A stretch of DNA of 64,000 nucleotides, taken from positions 83,840-147,839 of the forward strand of contig CAJFFP010000002.1 of NCBI GenBank assembly GCA_904373325.1, given 5' to 3'. The notes under the pieces are model-generated. The model saw only the letters and a list, made by a program, of their open reading frames with translations. It had not been told where the DNA came from and made no database searches. Shown here in pieces: positions 15,573 to 22,592 of this stretch. Numbering within the stretch: position 1 is the first letter of the stretch; each line of letters opens with the position of its first letter. Source of the stretch: Candidatus Gallimonas merdigallinarum. GTDB taxonomy: Bacteria > Bacillota > Clostridia > Christensenellales > Borkfalkiaceae. The translations under genes and the position numbers were made by a program.

Positions 15573-16820
15573 ATGAACGATTTTTTACGTTTTCTCGAAA
15601 CCTCATACACGGCGTACCAAGCCGCGGAAAACGCGCGCACGCTGCTGCAAGCGCACGGATTCCGCGAGCTTGACGAAAGCGCGCCGTGGGACTTGCAGCC
15701 GCAGGGCAAATACTTCGTCGTGCGCGGCGGCAGCGCGGTCATCGCGTTCGTATGCGGAGACGCGAAAAAGGGATTCAAGATTGCGGCGAGCCACCTCGAT
15801 TCGCCCTGTCTGAAACTCAAAGAGAACCCCGCCCTTTCGGACGGTCACTGCACGCGGCTCAACGCCGAACCGTACGGCGGCGGCATCTGGCATACCTTTT
15901 TCGACCGCCCGCTCCGCCTTGCGGGGCGCGTCGTGCGCGAGGAAAACGGCGCGCTCCGCGCCCTTCCGTTCACGAGCGATTTTCTCGTTTCGCTCCCCTC
16001 GCTCGCCATTCACCTCGACCGCGACGTGAACGAAAAATTCGCGCCCAACTTGCAGGAAAACCTGCCCCTGCTCACGCTCGGGCAGAAGGATTTTTACGAT
16101 TTGCTCCGCGGTCCCGTCTCGTACGATCTGTACGCCGCCTGCGCGGAAAAACCCTATTTCTGGGGCGCGGACGGAGAGTTCCTCTCCTCGCCGCGGCTGG
16201 ACGATCTGGCGAGCGCGTACGCCTCCCTGCACACGCTCGCGGAAACGCCCTGCGACGGCGTTTGCGTCGCCGCCTGCCTTGACGCGGAGGAGATCGGGAG
16301 CCGCACGCGGCAGGGCGCGGGCGGAGATTTCCTGCGCGCCGTACTCGCGCGCATTGCGCAGGCGCAGTCGCTGACGCAGGCGGATTACTACGCCGCGCTC
16401 GCAGCCTCCTTCTGCATTTCCATCGATAACGCGCAGGGATTTCACCCCAACTATCCCGCCAAGTTCGACCCCTCCGACCGCGCGTATCTCGGCAAGGGCG
16501 TTGCGCTGAAATCGCACGCGGGCGGCGCATACGCCACGGACGCGCTCGCCGCCGCCGTGGTCAAAACGGTATTCTCGCGCGCGGGCGCGCCCTTGCAGGT
16601 TTTCTATAACCGCTCGGATATGCGCAGCGGCGGAACGCTCGGCACGATCAGCATCGGGCAGGCAAGTATCCTCACTGCGGATATCGGCATTCCGCAGCTC
16701 GCGATGCACTCCGCCGTGGAGACGATCGCCTGCGCCGACTTCGCCGCCCTCGAAACGGGGCTTTCCGCCTTCTGGAAGAGCCGTATCCGCATCTCTTCGG
16801 ACGGCGCGGAAATACTGTAA
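15573..16820 (+). CDS. M18-family aminopeptidase
   Basis: 415 residues from ATG 15573, the start that fits the promoter and family alignment; a longer upstream frame crosses the promoter. Zinc ligands sit in ASHLDSP (near 78), LDAEEIGS (near 230), SIDNAQ and AMHSAVET (near 385). These are the M18 signatures. The enzyme removes N-terminal residues, often acidic ones, from peptides in the cytoplasm. It is monocistronic and ends at a hairpin terminator (16838-16861). Confidence 0.92.
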   Translation: MNDFLRFLETSYTAYQAAENARTLLQAHGFRELDESAPWDLQPQGKYFVVRGGSAVIAFVCGDAKKGFKIAASHLDSPCLKLKENPALSDGHCTRLNAEPYGGGIWHTFFDRPLRLAGRVVREENGALRALPFTSDFLVSLPSLAIHLDRDVNEKFAPNLQENLPLLTLGQKDFYDLLRGPVSYDLYAACAEKPYFWGADGEFLSSPRLDDLASAYASLHTLAETPCDGVCVAACLDAEEIGSRTRQGAGGDFLRAVLARIAQAQSLTQADYYAALAASFCISIDNAQGFHPNYPAKFDPSDRAYLGKGVALKSHAGGAYATDALAAAVVKTVFSRAGAPLQVFYNRSDMRSGGTLGTISIGQASILTADIGIPQLAMHSAVETIACADFAALETGLSAFWKSRIRISSDGAEIL

Positions 16821-16837
16821 ACCGCATATTGTTTCAG

Positions 16838-16861
16838 GCGGAGGCGAGAGCCTCCGCTTTT
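16838..16861 (+). terminator. Terminator of the aminopeptidase gene
   Basis: Stem GCGGAGGC / GCCTCCGC with a GAGA tetraloop (16838-16857), then TTTT. Confidence 0.8.
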
Positions 16862-16906
16862 GCGTGAAAAATTCAGAATCTTTTCAGAATTGCGCCCCGC
16901 CGCCGC

Positions 16907-16935
16907 TTGCTTTTTCCGATGAGCAGTACTATACT
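16907..16935 (+). promoter_or_regulatory. Hybrid promoter: -35 in flank, -10 in the mobile element
   Basis: TTGCTT (16907-16912), 17-bp spacer, TATACT (16930-16935). The -10 is the terminal sequence of the palindromic element at 16930-17212. It would transcribe through the element into the permease gene. Confidence 0.62.
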
Positions 16936-17212
16936 GTAAGGGAAAAATACGAACCACGCCTTTGGCGGAATCTTTTCGGCATCTTTTTGCTCATCTTCCT
17001 TGCAATACGCTTGTATAACTTCGTCATCTTCACAAAAATCTGACGCGAAAATCTTCACGCCAAAGGTGCAAAGCAATCAAAAGCGGCAAGATGGGCGGGC
17101 AGACAAGGCGAAGCCCGCAGCGCGTGCCGTGCGGCACGGGCAAGGGCTTCAACAATGTATGAGCGCACAGTTTCCGCTTTTGATCGGGTTCGTATTACTC
17201 CCTTACAGTATA
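16930..17212 (+). mobile_element. Palindromic leader element, copy 1 (283 bp, MITE-like)
   Basis: Ends are inverted repeats: the first 27 bases and the reverse complement of the last 27 agree at 25 positions, beginning TATACTGTAAGGGA and including AATACGAACC. Inside are an 11-bp inverted pair ATCAAAAGCGG / CCGCTTTTGAT, a 9-bp pair CCTTTGGCG / CGCCAAAGG and a hairpin CGTGCC-GTGC-GGCACG (17123-17138). No transposase frame. A same-length copy lies at 29378-29660 and a shortened one at 30259-30399. The whole element sits between the -10 box and the ribosome site of the permease gene. Confidence 0.85.
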
Positions 17213-17242
17213 CTCTCCGTTGTCATTTGAGAGGAAGATATT

Positions 17243-18391
17243 ATGGAAGGCACGAAACTGCGCGGAAGGCGCATATTACATACGGCGGAGCAATTCGCCA
17301 AAAGCAACGTCGTACTCCTCGTGGCGATCGCCGCCGCGGCGGCGACCTGCATCTTCGTCCCGTTCGACAGGGAGTATGCGGGCTATTTCGATTGGAGCAC
17401 CCTTGCCTGCTTGTTCTGTACGATGGCGGTCGTCGCCGCATTCAAAAACATCCGTTTTTTCATATGGCTCGCGGACGTCATCGTGCGCCGCTTCAAAAAT
17501 ATGCGCAACATCGCGCTTGCGCTCGTGTTCGTCACCTTCTTCGGGTCGATGGTCATGGCGAACGATATGGCGCTCGTCACCTTCCTCCCGCTGGGATATT
17601 TCGTCCTTGAATCGTGCGGGAATAAAAAACAGACCGCCTTTATCTTCATCATGCAGAACATCGCCGCAAACCTCGGCGGAATGCTCACGCCGTTCGGGAA
17701 TCCGCAGAACCTCTACCTCTATTCCTATTACGCAATTCCGACGGGAGAATTCTTTGCCATTATGGCGCTCCCGTTCGCCGCGGCGTTTCTGATGATCCTC
17801 GGCGTATGCCTGTTCGTGAAACCCGAACCCGCGGTTTTGCAGGGCGTTCCCAAAAAGACGCCGTGCGTATGGCGGTCCGTCGTGTATGCGCTGCTGTTCG
17901 CGCTCTCCCTGCTCATTGTGTTCCGCGTGTTCCCCTACTATTGGGGACTTCTGGCAGTCGTCGTCGCCCTGCTCGCGCTCGACTTCCGCGCGCTCCTGCA
18001 CGTCGACTATTCCCTGCTCCTCACCTTCTGCGCCTTCTTCATTTTCTCCGGAAACCTTGCGCGCATACCCGCCGTGGCGGAGACGCTCAGCGCGTTCGTT
18101 GCGTTCGATCCGCTCGCCGTCGGCGTACTCTCCTGTCAGGTCATCTCCAACGTGCCGACGTCCGTTCTCCTTTCCAAATTTACCGAAAACTATCCCGCGC
18201 TGCTCATTGCCGTCAACGCGGGCGGGCTGGGAACGCCCATCGCCTCGCTGGCAAGCCTGATCACGCTGAACACCTTCCGCCGTATGTGCCCCGGCGAAAC
18301 GGGACGCTATCTGATCAGATTTCTGCTGTACAATTTTTCATTCCTCGCCGTTCTCATCGGCACAGGCTACCTGACCCTGCTGTTTTTCTGA
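17243..18391 (+). CDS. SLC13/ArsB-type anion permease
   Basis: 382 residues with about ten transmembrane segments. The family hallmark is the two-fold pseudo-repeat with NMRNIALAL and the motif GGMLTPFGNPQNLYLYSY in the first half, and GTPIASLASLITLN in the second. These line the substrate site in sodium-coupled dicarboxylate/anion carriers. The exact ion or acid is not evident. Start ATG 17243 with GAGAGGAAG before it. Its 5' leader is the palindromic element. The 3' end overlaps the convergent DUF1667 gene by 54 bp. Confidence 0.83.
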   Translation: MEGTKLRGRRILHTAEQFAKSNVVLLVAIAAAAATCIFVPFDREYAGYFDWSTLACLFCTMAVVAAFKNIRFFIWLADVIVRRFKNMRNIALALVFVTFFGSMVMANDMALVTFLPLGYFVLESCGNKKQTAFIFIMQNIAANLGGMLTPFGNPQNLYLYSYYAIPTGEFFAIMALPFAAAFLMILGVCLFVKPEPAVLQGVPKKTPCVWRSVVYALLFALSLLIVFRVFPYYWGLLAVVVALLALDFRALLHVDYSLLLTFCAFFIFSGNLARIPAVAETLSAFVAFDPLAVGVLSCQVISNVPTSVLLSKFTENYPALLIAVNAGGLGTPIASLASLITLNTFRRMCPGETGRYLIRFLLYNFSFLAVLIGTGYLTLLFF

Positions 18392-18742
18392 ATCCTCGTT
18401 CCGATACGCCGCCGCGGCGATGAGAGGCGTTCCCTCGCCGTCGATATCGGCGATAAGCGTCTCGCCCTGCTTTACGTCGCGGTCGATCCGCAGCGCGCGG
18501 ACACGCGCCATCACGCCGAAGATCTTCTCCTTCTTCACCTCTCCGTCCGTCTTGACGGGGATCATGCCGTGCGCGGCGCGCACGGTGCTCGTGACGATGC
18601 GCCGCGGGCAGGTCAGCTCCGCCTCGGCATACTTCTTCCCGCGCGGACAGAAATTCCCCGTGACAAAAACACCCTTTTCCGTTGTCTCCGCCGTCAGTTC
18701 GCAGCCGCGCGGACATTCGATACACACAAAATTTTGTTTCAT
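18338..18742 (-). CDS. DUF1667 protein of the glycerol-3-phosphate dehydrogenase cluster
   Basis: 134 residues from ATG 18742 (GGGAGG upstream). Cys residues lie in CIECPRGCEL, NFCPRGKKY and LTCPRR, giving a likely metal or Fe-S site. DUF1667 proteins follow GlpA-like and FAD/NAD oxidoreductase genes in many anaerobes, and probably pass electrons from glycerol-3-phosphate oxidation (family context, not proven). The start is adjacent to the stop of the preceding gene. The last 54 bp overlap the end of the opposing permease gene. Confidence 0.85.
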   Translation of the reverse strand: MKQNFVCIECPRGCELTAETTEKGVFVTGNFCPRGKKYAEAELTCPRRIVTSTVRAAHGMIPVKTDGEVKKEKIFGVMARVRALRIDRDVKQGETLIADIDGEGTPLIAAAAYRNEDSEKQQGQVACADENGEE

Positions 18743-18743
18743 G

Positions 18744-19979
18744 TTATGCCTCCCGCACGACGCTGATTTTAATATCGTGCGCATCCGCAAGATCGGCGGC
18801 TTTTACGGTGACGTTCTCCATTTCGCCCGGGGCGACCGCAATGCGCTTGTACGTTTTCACCGCGCTGCCCGTCTCCACGCGGACAACTGCGCCGCGGAAT
18901 GCGCTCCGCACGCGGAAGTACAGCTTGACGTCCTTCCCCTGTTCCGCGCGCTGCGGCAGAACGTACGTCACGTTCTCGCCCGACACGGTCGGGAGATACG
19001 CACGCTCTCCTTCGCCGCGAATAAGATACTCCGCCGCAGCCCTGCCCGCGACTTCCGCCTCTTCCGAGACAAAGTCCACGAGATCGTGCACGTGCAGCAC
19101 GTTTCCGCAGGCGAAAATGCCCGAAATATCCGTCTCCCTGTTCCCGTCTACAACGCAGCCCTTCGTGCGCGGATCGAGCGAAAGCCCCGCGCGCTTGGTA
19201 AGTTCGTTCTCGGGGATCAGCCCCACCGAGAAGAGCACCGTGTCGCAGGCGATCTCGCGCTCCGTTCCCGCAACGGGCTTCTTTGCCTTATCCACCTGCG
19301 CGATGACAACGCTCTCCACGCGCTCTTTGCCCCTGATCTCCACGATCGTATGTTCCAAGTAGAGCGGAATGCCGAAGTCGTCGAGGCACTGCGCAATGTT
19401 GCGCCTCAGTCCGCTCGAATGCTCCATGATCTCGCACACGCATTCCACCTTCGCGCCCTCCAACGTCATGCGGCGCGCCATGATCAGACCGATGTCGCCC
19501 GAACCGAGAATGACCACCCGCTTCCCGGGCAGATGCCCGTAAATGTTCACGTATTTCTGCGCTGTACCCGCGGAGTACAGTCCCGCGGGGCGGGTCCCCG
19601 CAATGTTCAGCGCGCCCTTGCTGCGTTCGCGGCAGCCCATGGCGAGGATGACCGCCTGCGCCTTTATCGTGAACACGCCGCTCTCGTTCATGCAGGTGAC
19701 CTGTTTGTCCCCCGTAAGATCTGTGACGAACGTGTTCGTCATGATCTCAATGCCGCGCGCGTTCGCTTCATTCAAAAACCGCTGTGCGTATTCAGGGCCC
19801 GTCATGCTCTCGTGAAAGCGCGTCAGCCCGAACCCGTTGTGGATACACTGTTTCAGGATGCCGCCCGCACGCTCCTCGCGTTCGACGACGACCATATCCC
19901 GCACGCCCGCATCGTAGGCGGCGACTGCGGCGGCTAGCCCCGCGGGACCGCCCCCGATGATGACAAGTTGTTTTTTCAT
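18744..19979 (-). CDS. FAD/NAD(P)-binding oxidoreductase (GlpB-like partner)
   Basis: 411 residues from ATG 19979, which shares one base with the stop of the gene before. The FAD site is IIGGGPAGLAAAV at residues 6-18, and a second Rossmann motif VVILGSGDIGLIMARR lies near 165. ATG or GDG-type motif IFACGNVL is near 290. It is a pyridine nucleotide-disulphide-type reductase without the redox Cys pair. With its neighbours it should link glycerol-3-phosphate oxidation to a pyridine nucleotide or Fe-S carrier. Confidence 0.86.
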   Translation of the reverse strand: MKKQLVIIGGGPAGLAAAVAAYDAGVRDMVVVEREERAGGILKQCIHNGFGLTRFHESMTGPEYAQRFLNEANARGIEIMTNTFVTDLTGDKQVTCMNESGVFTIKAQAVILAMGCRERSKGALNIAGTRPAGLYSAGTAQKYVNIYGHLPGKRVVILGSGDIGLIMARRMTLEGAKVECVCEIMEHSSGLRRNIAQCLDDFGIPLYLEHTIVEIRGKERVESVVIAQVDKAKKPVAGTEREIACDTVLFSVGLIPENELTKRAGLSLDPRTKGCVVDGNRETDISGIFACGNVLHVHDLVDFVSEEAEVAGRAAAEYLIRGEGERAYLPTVSGENVTYVLPQRAEQGKDVKLYFRVRSAFRGAVVRVETGSAVKTYKRIAVAPGEMENVTVKAADLADAHDIKISVVREA

Positions 19980-21409
19980 CACAATTCGCCTCCCATGATG
20001 AGATAGGATTTTCCGCCGTTTTTCGTGACCTCTTCCGCCTTCATGCCGAACTCCTTCATGAGTTCGTTGAATACGCTCGGCTGACAGAACCCGCTTTGAC
20101 ACCTGCCCATGCCCGCGCGCGTGCGAAGTTTCACCCCGTCCAGCGTCCTTGCGGGCGGATTGCTGCGCGTGGCCTCGAGAATTTCGCCCAGCGTCACCTC
20201 CTCGCAGCGGCACACGATCCTGCCGTATGCGGGATCGCGGGCGATGACCGCGTTCTTTTCCTCAGGCGGAAGCTCTCTGAACCAATGCGCACTGCGGCGG
20301 ACGGGATCGAACTTTTCGTTCTTCTTCGCCCCGAGCGCGTCCGAGACCTCTTTCGCGATTTCCGCGGCGATGGCGGGCGAGGACGTAAGTCCCGGCGATT
20401 CGATGCCCGCCGCGTGATATACGCCCTCCGCACCCCATTCGAGAATAAAGTCGTGGCGATCGCTGTAAGCGCGTTCGCCCGCAAAGGACGTGATGACCTG
20501 CCCGAAGGGAATATCCGCGATCATGGAGAGCGCCTTCCCCCTGATCTCGTCGTATGCGGGACGGCGGACGGCGGTGGAGTACATTTCGTCCTCCACGGAA
20601 GTCGGTCCCACAAGCAGATTTCCGTCTGCCGTGGGTGTGACGAGCACGCCCTTGCCCGCCTTTGTCGGAACGGTGAACACCGTGTGCGAAACGTGTCCGC
20701 CCGCAGTCTTATCCAGCAGCATATATTCGCCGCGCCGCAGTCCGATACGGAAGGACGCGCCTCCAAGGAGGTCGGCGACGTATTCCGCCCCCGCGCCCGC
20801 GCAGTTGACGACGACGCGCGCCGTCACCTGCCTGCCGTCCGAGGAGAAAAGCGTCCAGCCCGCCTCCTCCTTTTGCGCGCCGCACACTTCAAACCCGCAG
20901 AGAAGCTCCGCGCCGTTGTCCATGGCGTTGCCCATGGCGGCGATCGTCAGTCCGTACGGGCAGACGATTCCGCCCGTCGGCGCATACAGCGCAGCCGTTA
21001 CGTCGCCCGCCGAGTGCGGTTCTTTCTCCAAGACCTGTTCCCGCGTGAGAAGTTCCAGCCCGTCCACGCCGTTTTCGCGCCCGCGCGCAAGAAGCGTTTG
21101 AAGCTGCGCCTCTTCCTCCGCGCCATGCGCGACGACCAGCGAGCCGTTGCGCCTGAACGTCACACCAAGCTCGCGGCAGACGGTCTCCATCATGGCGTTC
21201 CCCAAAACATTGTACTTCGCTTTCAGCGTTCCCGAAACGGCGTCAAAGCCCGCGTGTACAATGCCGCTGTTCGCCTTGGACGCCCCCGCAGCAACGTCGT
21301 CCGCAGCTTCCAGAACGACCGCGGACAATTCATACTTTTTCAGTTCGCGCGCCGCAAGCGCGCCGATCACCCCGCCGCCGATAACGGCGACGTCATATTT
21401 TGCTCTCAT
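19979..21409 (-). CDS. FAD-dependent glycerol-3-phosphate dehydrogenase-like protein with BFD domain
   Basis: 476 residues. The N-terminal DAO fold has the FAD motif VAVIGGGVIGALAAREL (residues 7-23). The C-terminal bacterioferritin-associated-ferredoxin-like domain carries IVCRCEEVT and GMGRCQSGFC, four Cys for a 2Fe-2S cluster. This is the GlpA layout of anaerobes: oxidation of glycerol-3-phosphate to dihydroxyacetone phosphate. First gene of a three-gene operon with a promoter at 21468-21496. Other substrates such as 2-hydroxyglutarate are possible in this family. Confidence 0.88.
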   Translation of the reverse strand: MRAKYDVAVIGGGVIGALAARELKKYELSAVVLEAADDVAAGASKANSGIVHAGFDAVSGTLKAKYNVLGNAMMETVCRELGVTFRRNGSLVVAHGAEEEAQLQTLLARGRENGVDGLELLTREQVLEKEPHSAGDVTAALYAPTGGIVCPYGLTIAAMGNAMDNGAELLCGFEVCGAQKEEAGWTLFSSDGRQVTARVVVNCAGAGAEYVADLLGGASFRIGLRRGEYMLLDKTAGGHVSHTVFTVPTKAGKGVLVTPTADGNLLVGPTSVEDEMYSTAVRRPAYDEIRGKALSMIADIPFGQVITSFAGERAYSDRHDFILEWGAEGVYHAAGIESPGLTSSPAIAAEIAKEVSDALGAKKNEKFDPVRRSAHWFRELPPEEKNAVIARDPAYGRIVCRCEEVTLGEILEATRSNPPARTLDGVKLRTRAGMGRCQSGFCQPSVFNELMKEFGMKAEEVTKNGGKSYLIMGGEL

Positions 21410-21467
21410 TTGTTCCCCTTCCCGATCATATCTTTCAAAAAACCCTTTTGAATTTGAGACCGATAAT

Positions 21468-21496
21468 ATTATAGCATATCTTCACGGAAAAGGCAA
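21468..21496 (-). promoter_or_regulatory. Sigma-A promoter of the glycerol-3-phosphate operon
   Basis: TTGCCT (21491-21496), 17-bp spacer, TATAAT (21468-21473) on the minus strand. Confidence 0.72.
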
Positions 21497-21599
21497 GGAT
21501 GACCGGAATCGCGGCAGAATCCGAATGACTTCCGTCCGATATTTTCCGCGTTCGCAACGGCTGCCGCGCCGCACGAGCCTCCCCGTCGCCGCACGACAG

Positions 21600-21653
21600 A
21601 AAAACACGGCAGGACAACAGTCCTGCCGTGTTTTTGGTGCACCGTAAGAGATT
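21600..21653. repeat. 54-bp direct repeat, copy A (terminator plus tRNA 3' tip)
   Basis: Identical to 21778-21831. It holds a terminator hairpin (ACACGGCAGGAC / GTCCTGCCGTGT, T-run on both sides) and then the last 18 bases of tRNA-Arg in reverse. After the shared 54 bp the copies diverge. The 124 bp between the copies contain no gene. Confidence 0.85.
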
Positions 21654-21777
21654 TTCTTCGGCGGCGCCTCGAAAGCTTCGTCGGCGGAAATGCCCCCAAC
21701 CCTCGCCTGCGCCGCGCTCCGCCGCCTCCTCGCGCGAACTCCTGTGAATGCAGGGGTTTGAACTGCTTACCGTACGC

Positions 21778-21831
21778 AAAAACACGGCAGGACAACAGTC
21801 CTGCCGTGTTTTTGGTGCACCGTAAGAGATT
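21778..21831. repeat. 54-bp direct repeat, copy B, overlapping the tRNA remnant
   Basis: Second copy of the repeat at 21600-21653, 178 bp away. Here the tRNA sequence continues to 21875. A tRNA 3' end duplicated with its terminator is what site-specific integration or slippage at a tRNA leaves behind. Confidence 0.85.
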
Positions 21832-21875
21832 CGAACTCCTGGCCTTCGGTTCCGTAGACCGACGCTATATCCAGC
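21813..21875 (-). pseudogene. Truncated tRNA-Arg(ACG), 5' end missing
   Basis: On the minus strand the D-loop side (GCTGGATATAGC), anticodon arm TCGGT-CTACGGA-ACCGA (anticodon ACG), T-arm AGGAG-TTCGAAT-CTCTT, acceptor 3' strand ACGGTGC and an encoded ACCA are all present. The 5' acceptor strand expected as GCACCGT and the first half of the D-stem are not found upstream. The molecule cannot form its acceptor stem, so it is probably not functional. It is followed by the terminator hairpin in the 54-bp repeat. Confidence 0.7.
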
Positions 21876-22124
21876 CATGATATTATACCTGTTCAAATGC
21901 CGTTTGTCAACGGATTTTAAGGGGAATTTTTCGTTTCCACAGAAAAAATCTCATTGTGGAAAAGTTGTATGGATTTACCCCCGTTTATGCGGGGTCAGGC
22001 GTGTCGAATTGTGGAAAAACAGGTCGAAACGGCAAAAAAATGTGGATAACTTTTTTCAAAACTTTCGTTCGGATTTGCAATTTTGTGTGGAAAACCGCCA
22101 AATGTGGACAATTTTACCCACATA
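21876..22124. other. Gene-free AT-rich stretch with a cluster of DnaA boxes
   Basis: TGTGGATAA at 22041-22049 is a perfect DnaA box (TTATCCACA reversed). One-mismatch boxes TGTGGAAAA lie at 21955-21963, 22010-22018 and 22086-22094, and TGTGGACAA at 22103-22111, all in one direction. TTACCCACA (22114-22122) and GTTTCCACA (21933-21941) point the other way. Seven boxes within 190 bp is far denser than chance. No dnaA or dnaN gene is near and gene strand does not flip here, so a full origin is unproven. Confidence 0.6.
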
Positions 22125-22592
22125 TCAACCGACGGACGGACGGGAAAAATCCTCCTCCGAAAGCGGCAGAATGCGCAGTCCGTGCGGAATACATACGATG
22201 ACGCCGCCGCCTTCGCCGACGGGCTGCATGGCGCAGCAATCCTTGCGGCGGCTGCAATTCGCGTCGCGCATGGAGGCGGATTTCGCACCGTCGTCTATGA
22301 CGATCTCGTTCCATTCCCCTTCCGAAACCTGAACGGTGACGAGGAGCAGCTCTTCCTCCTCGCGCTCGGTAACGCGCTCCGCCCATTCGGACGAAACTTC
22401 TCCGCCCGCGCCGAACCGATAGGTGTAGACGGTCTCTCCGTTCACCTCCACACGGAACCCCTCCGCCTGCCCGCCGCCGATGAGCGCGGCAGCCAGAAAG
22501 AGCGCGCCAATCAGCAGGACTGCCGCCCCGTAGACGAGCAGATCGGCAAGACGAAAGAACTTCCCTCCGCGCACCAGACGGGCGTATTTCAT
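22125..22592 (-). CDS. NusG domain II-containing membrane-anchored protein
   Basis: 155 residues: a basic N-terminus, one transmembrane helix (residues about 17-40), then an extracytoplasmic NusG domain-II fold. The family Cys/His pattern appears as NCSRRKDCCAMQPV and VCIPHGLRI. The partner function is unknown, but in Clostridia these genes are often next to ApbE flavinyl transferases and electron-transfer membrane proteins. Its ATG overlaps the apbE stop by 4 bp, so the two are translated together. Confidence 0.8.
   Translation of the reverse strand: MKYARLVRGGKFFRLADLLVYGAAVLLIGALFLAAALIGGGQAEGFRVEVNGETVYTYRFGAGGEVSSEWAERVTEREEEELLLVTVQVSEGEWNEIVIDDGAKSASMRDANCSRRKDCCAMQPVGEGGGVIVCIPHGLRILPLSEEDFSRPSVG

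Noticed and set aside
21813-21890. Functional tRNA-Arg gene
   Set aside because: The 5' acceptor strand and part of the D-stem are missing, so the cloverleaf cannot close.
21876-22124. Definite chromosomal origin (oriC)
   Set aside because: No dnaA/dnaN/rpmH and no switch of gene strand at this point; kept only as a DnaA-box cluster.
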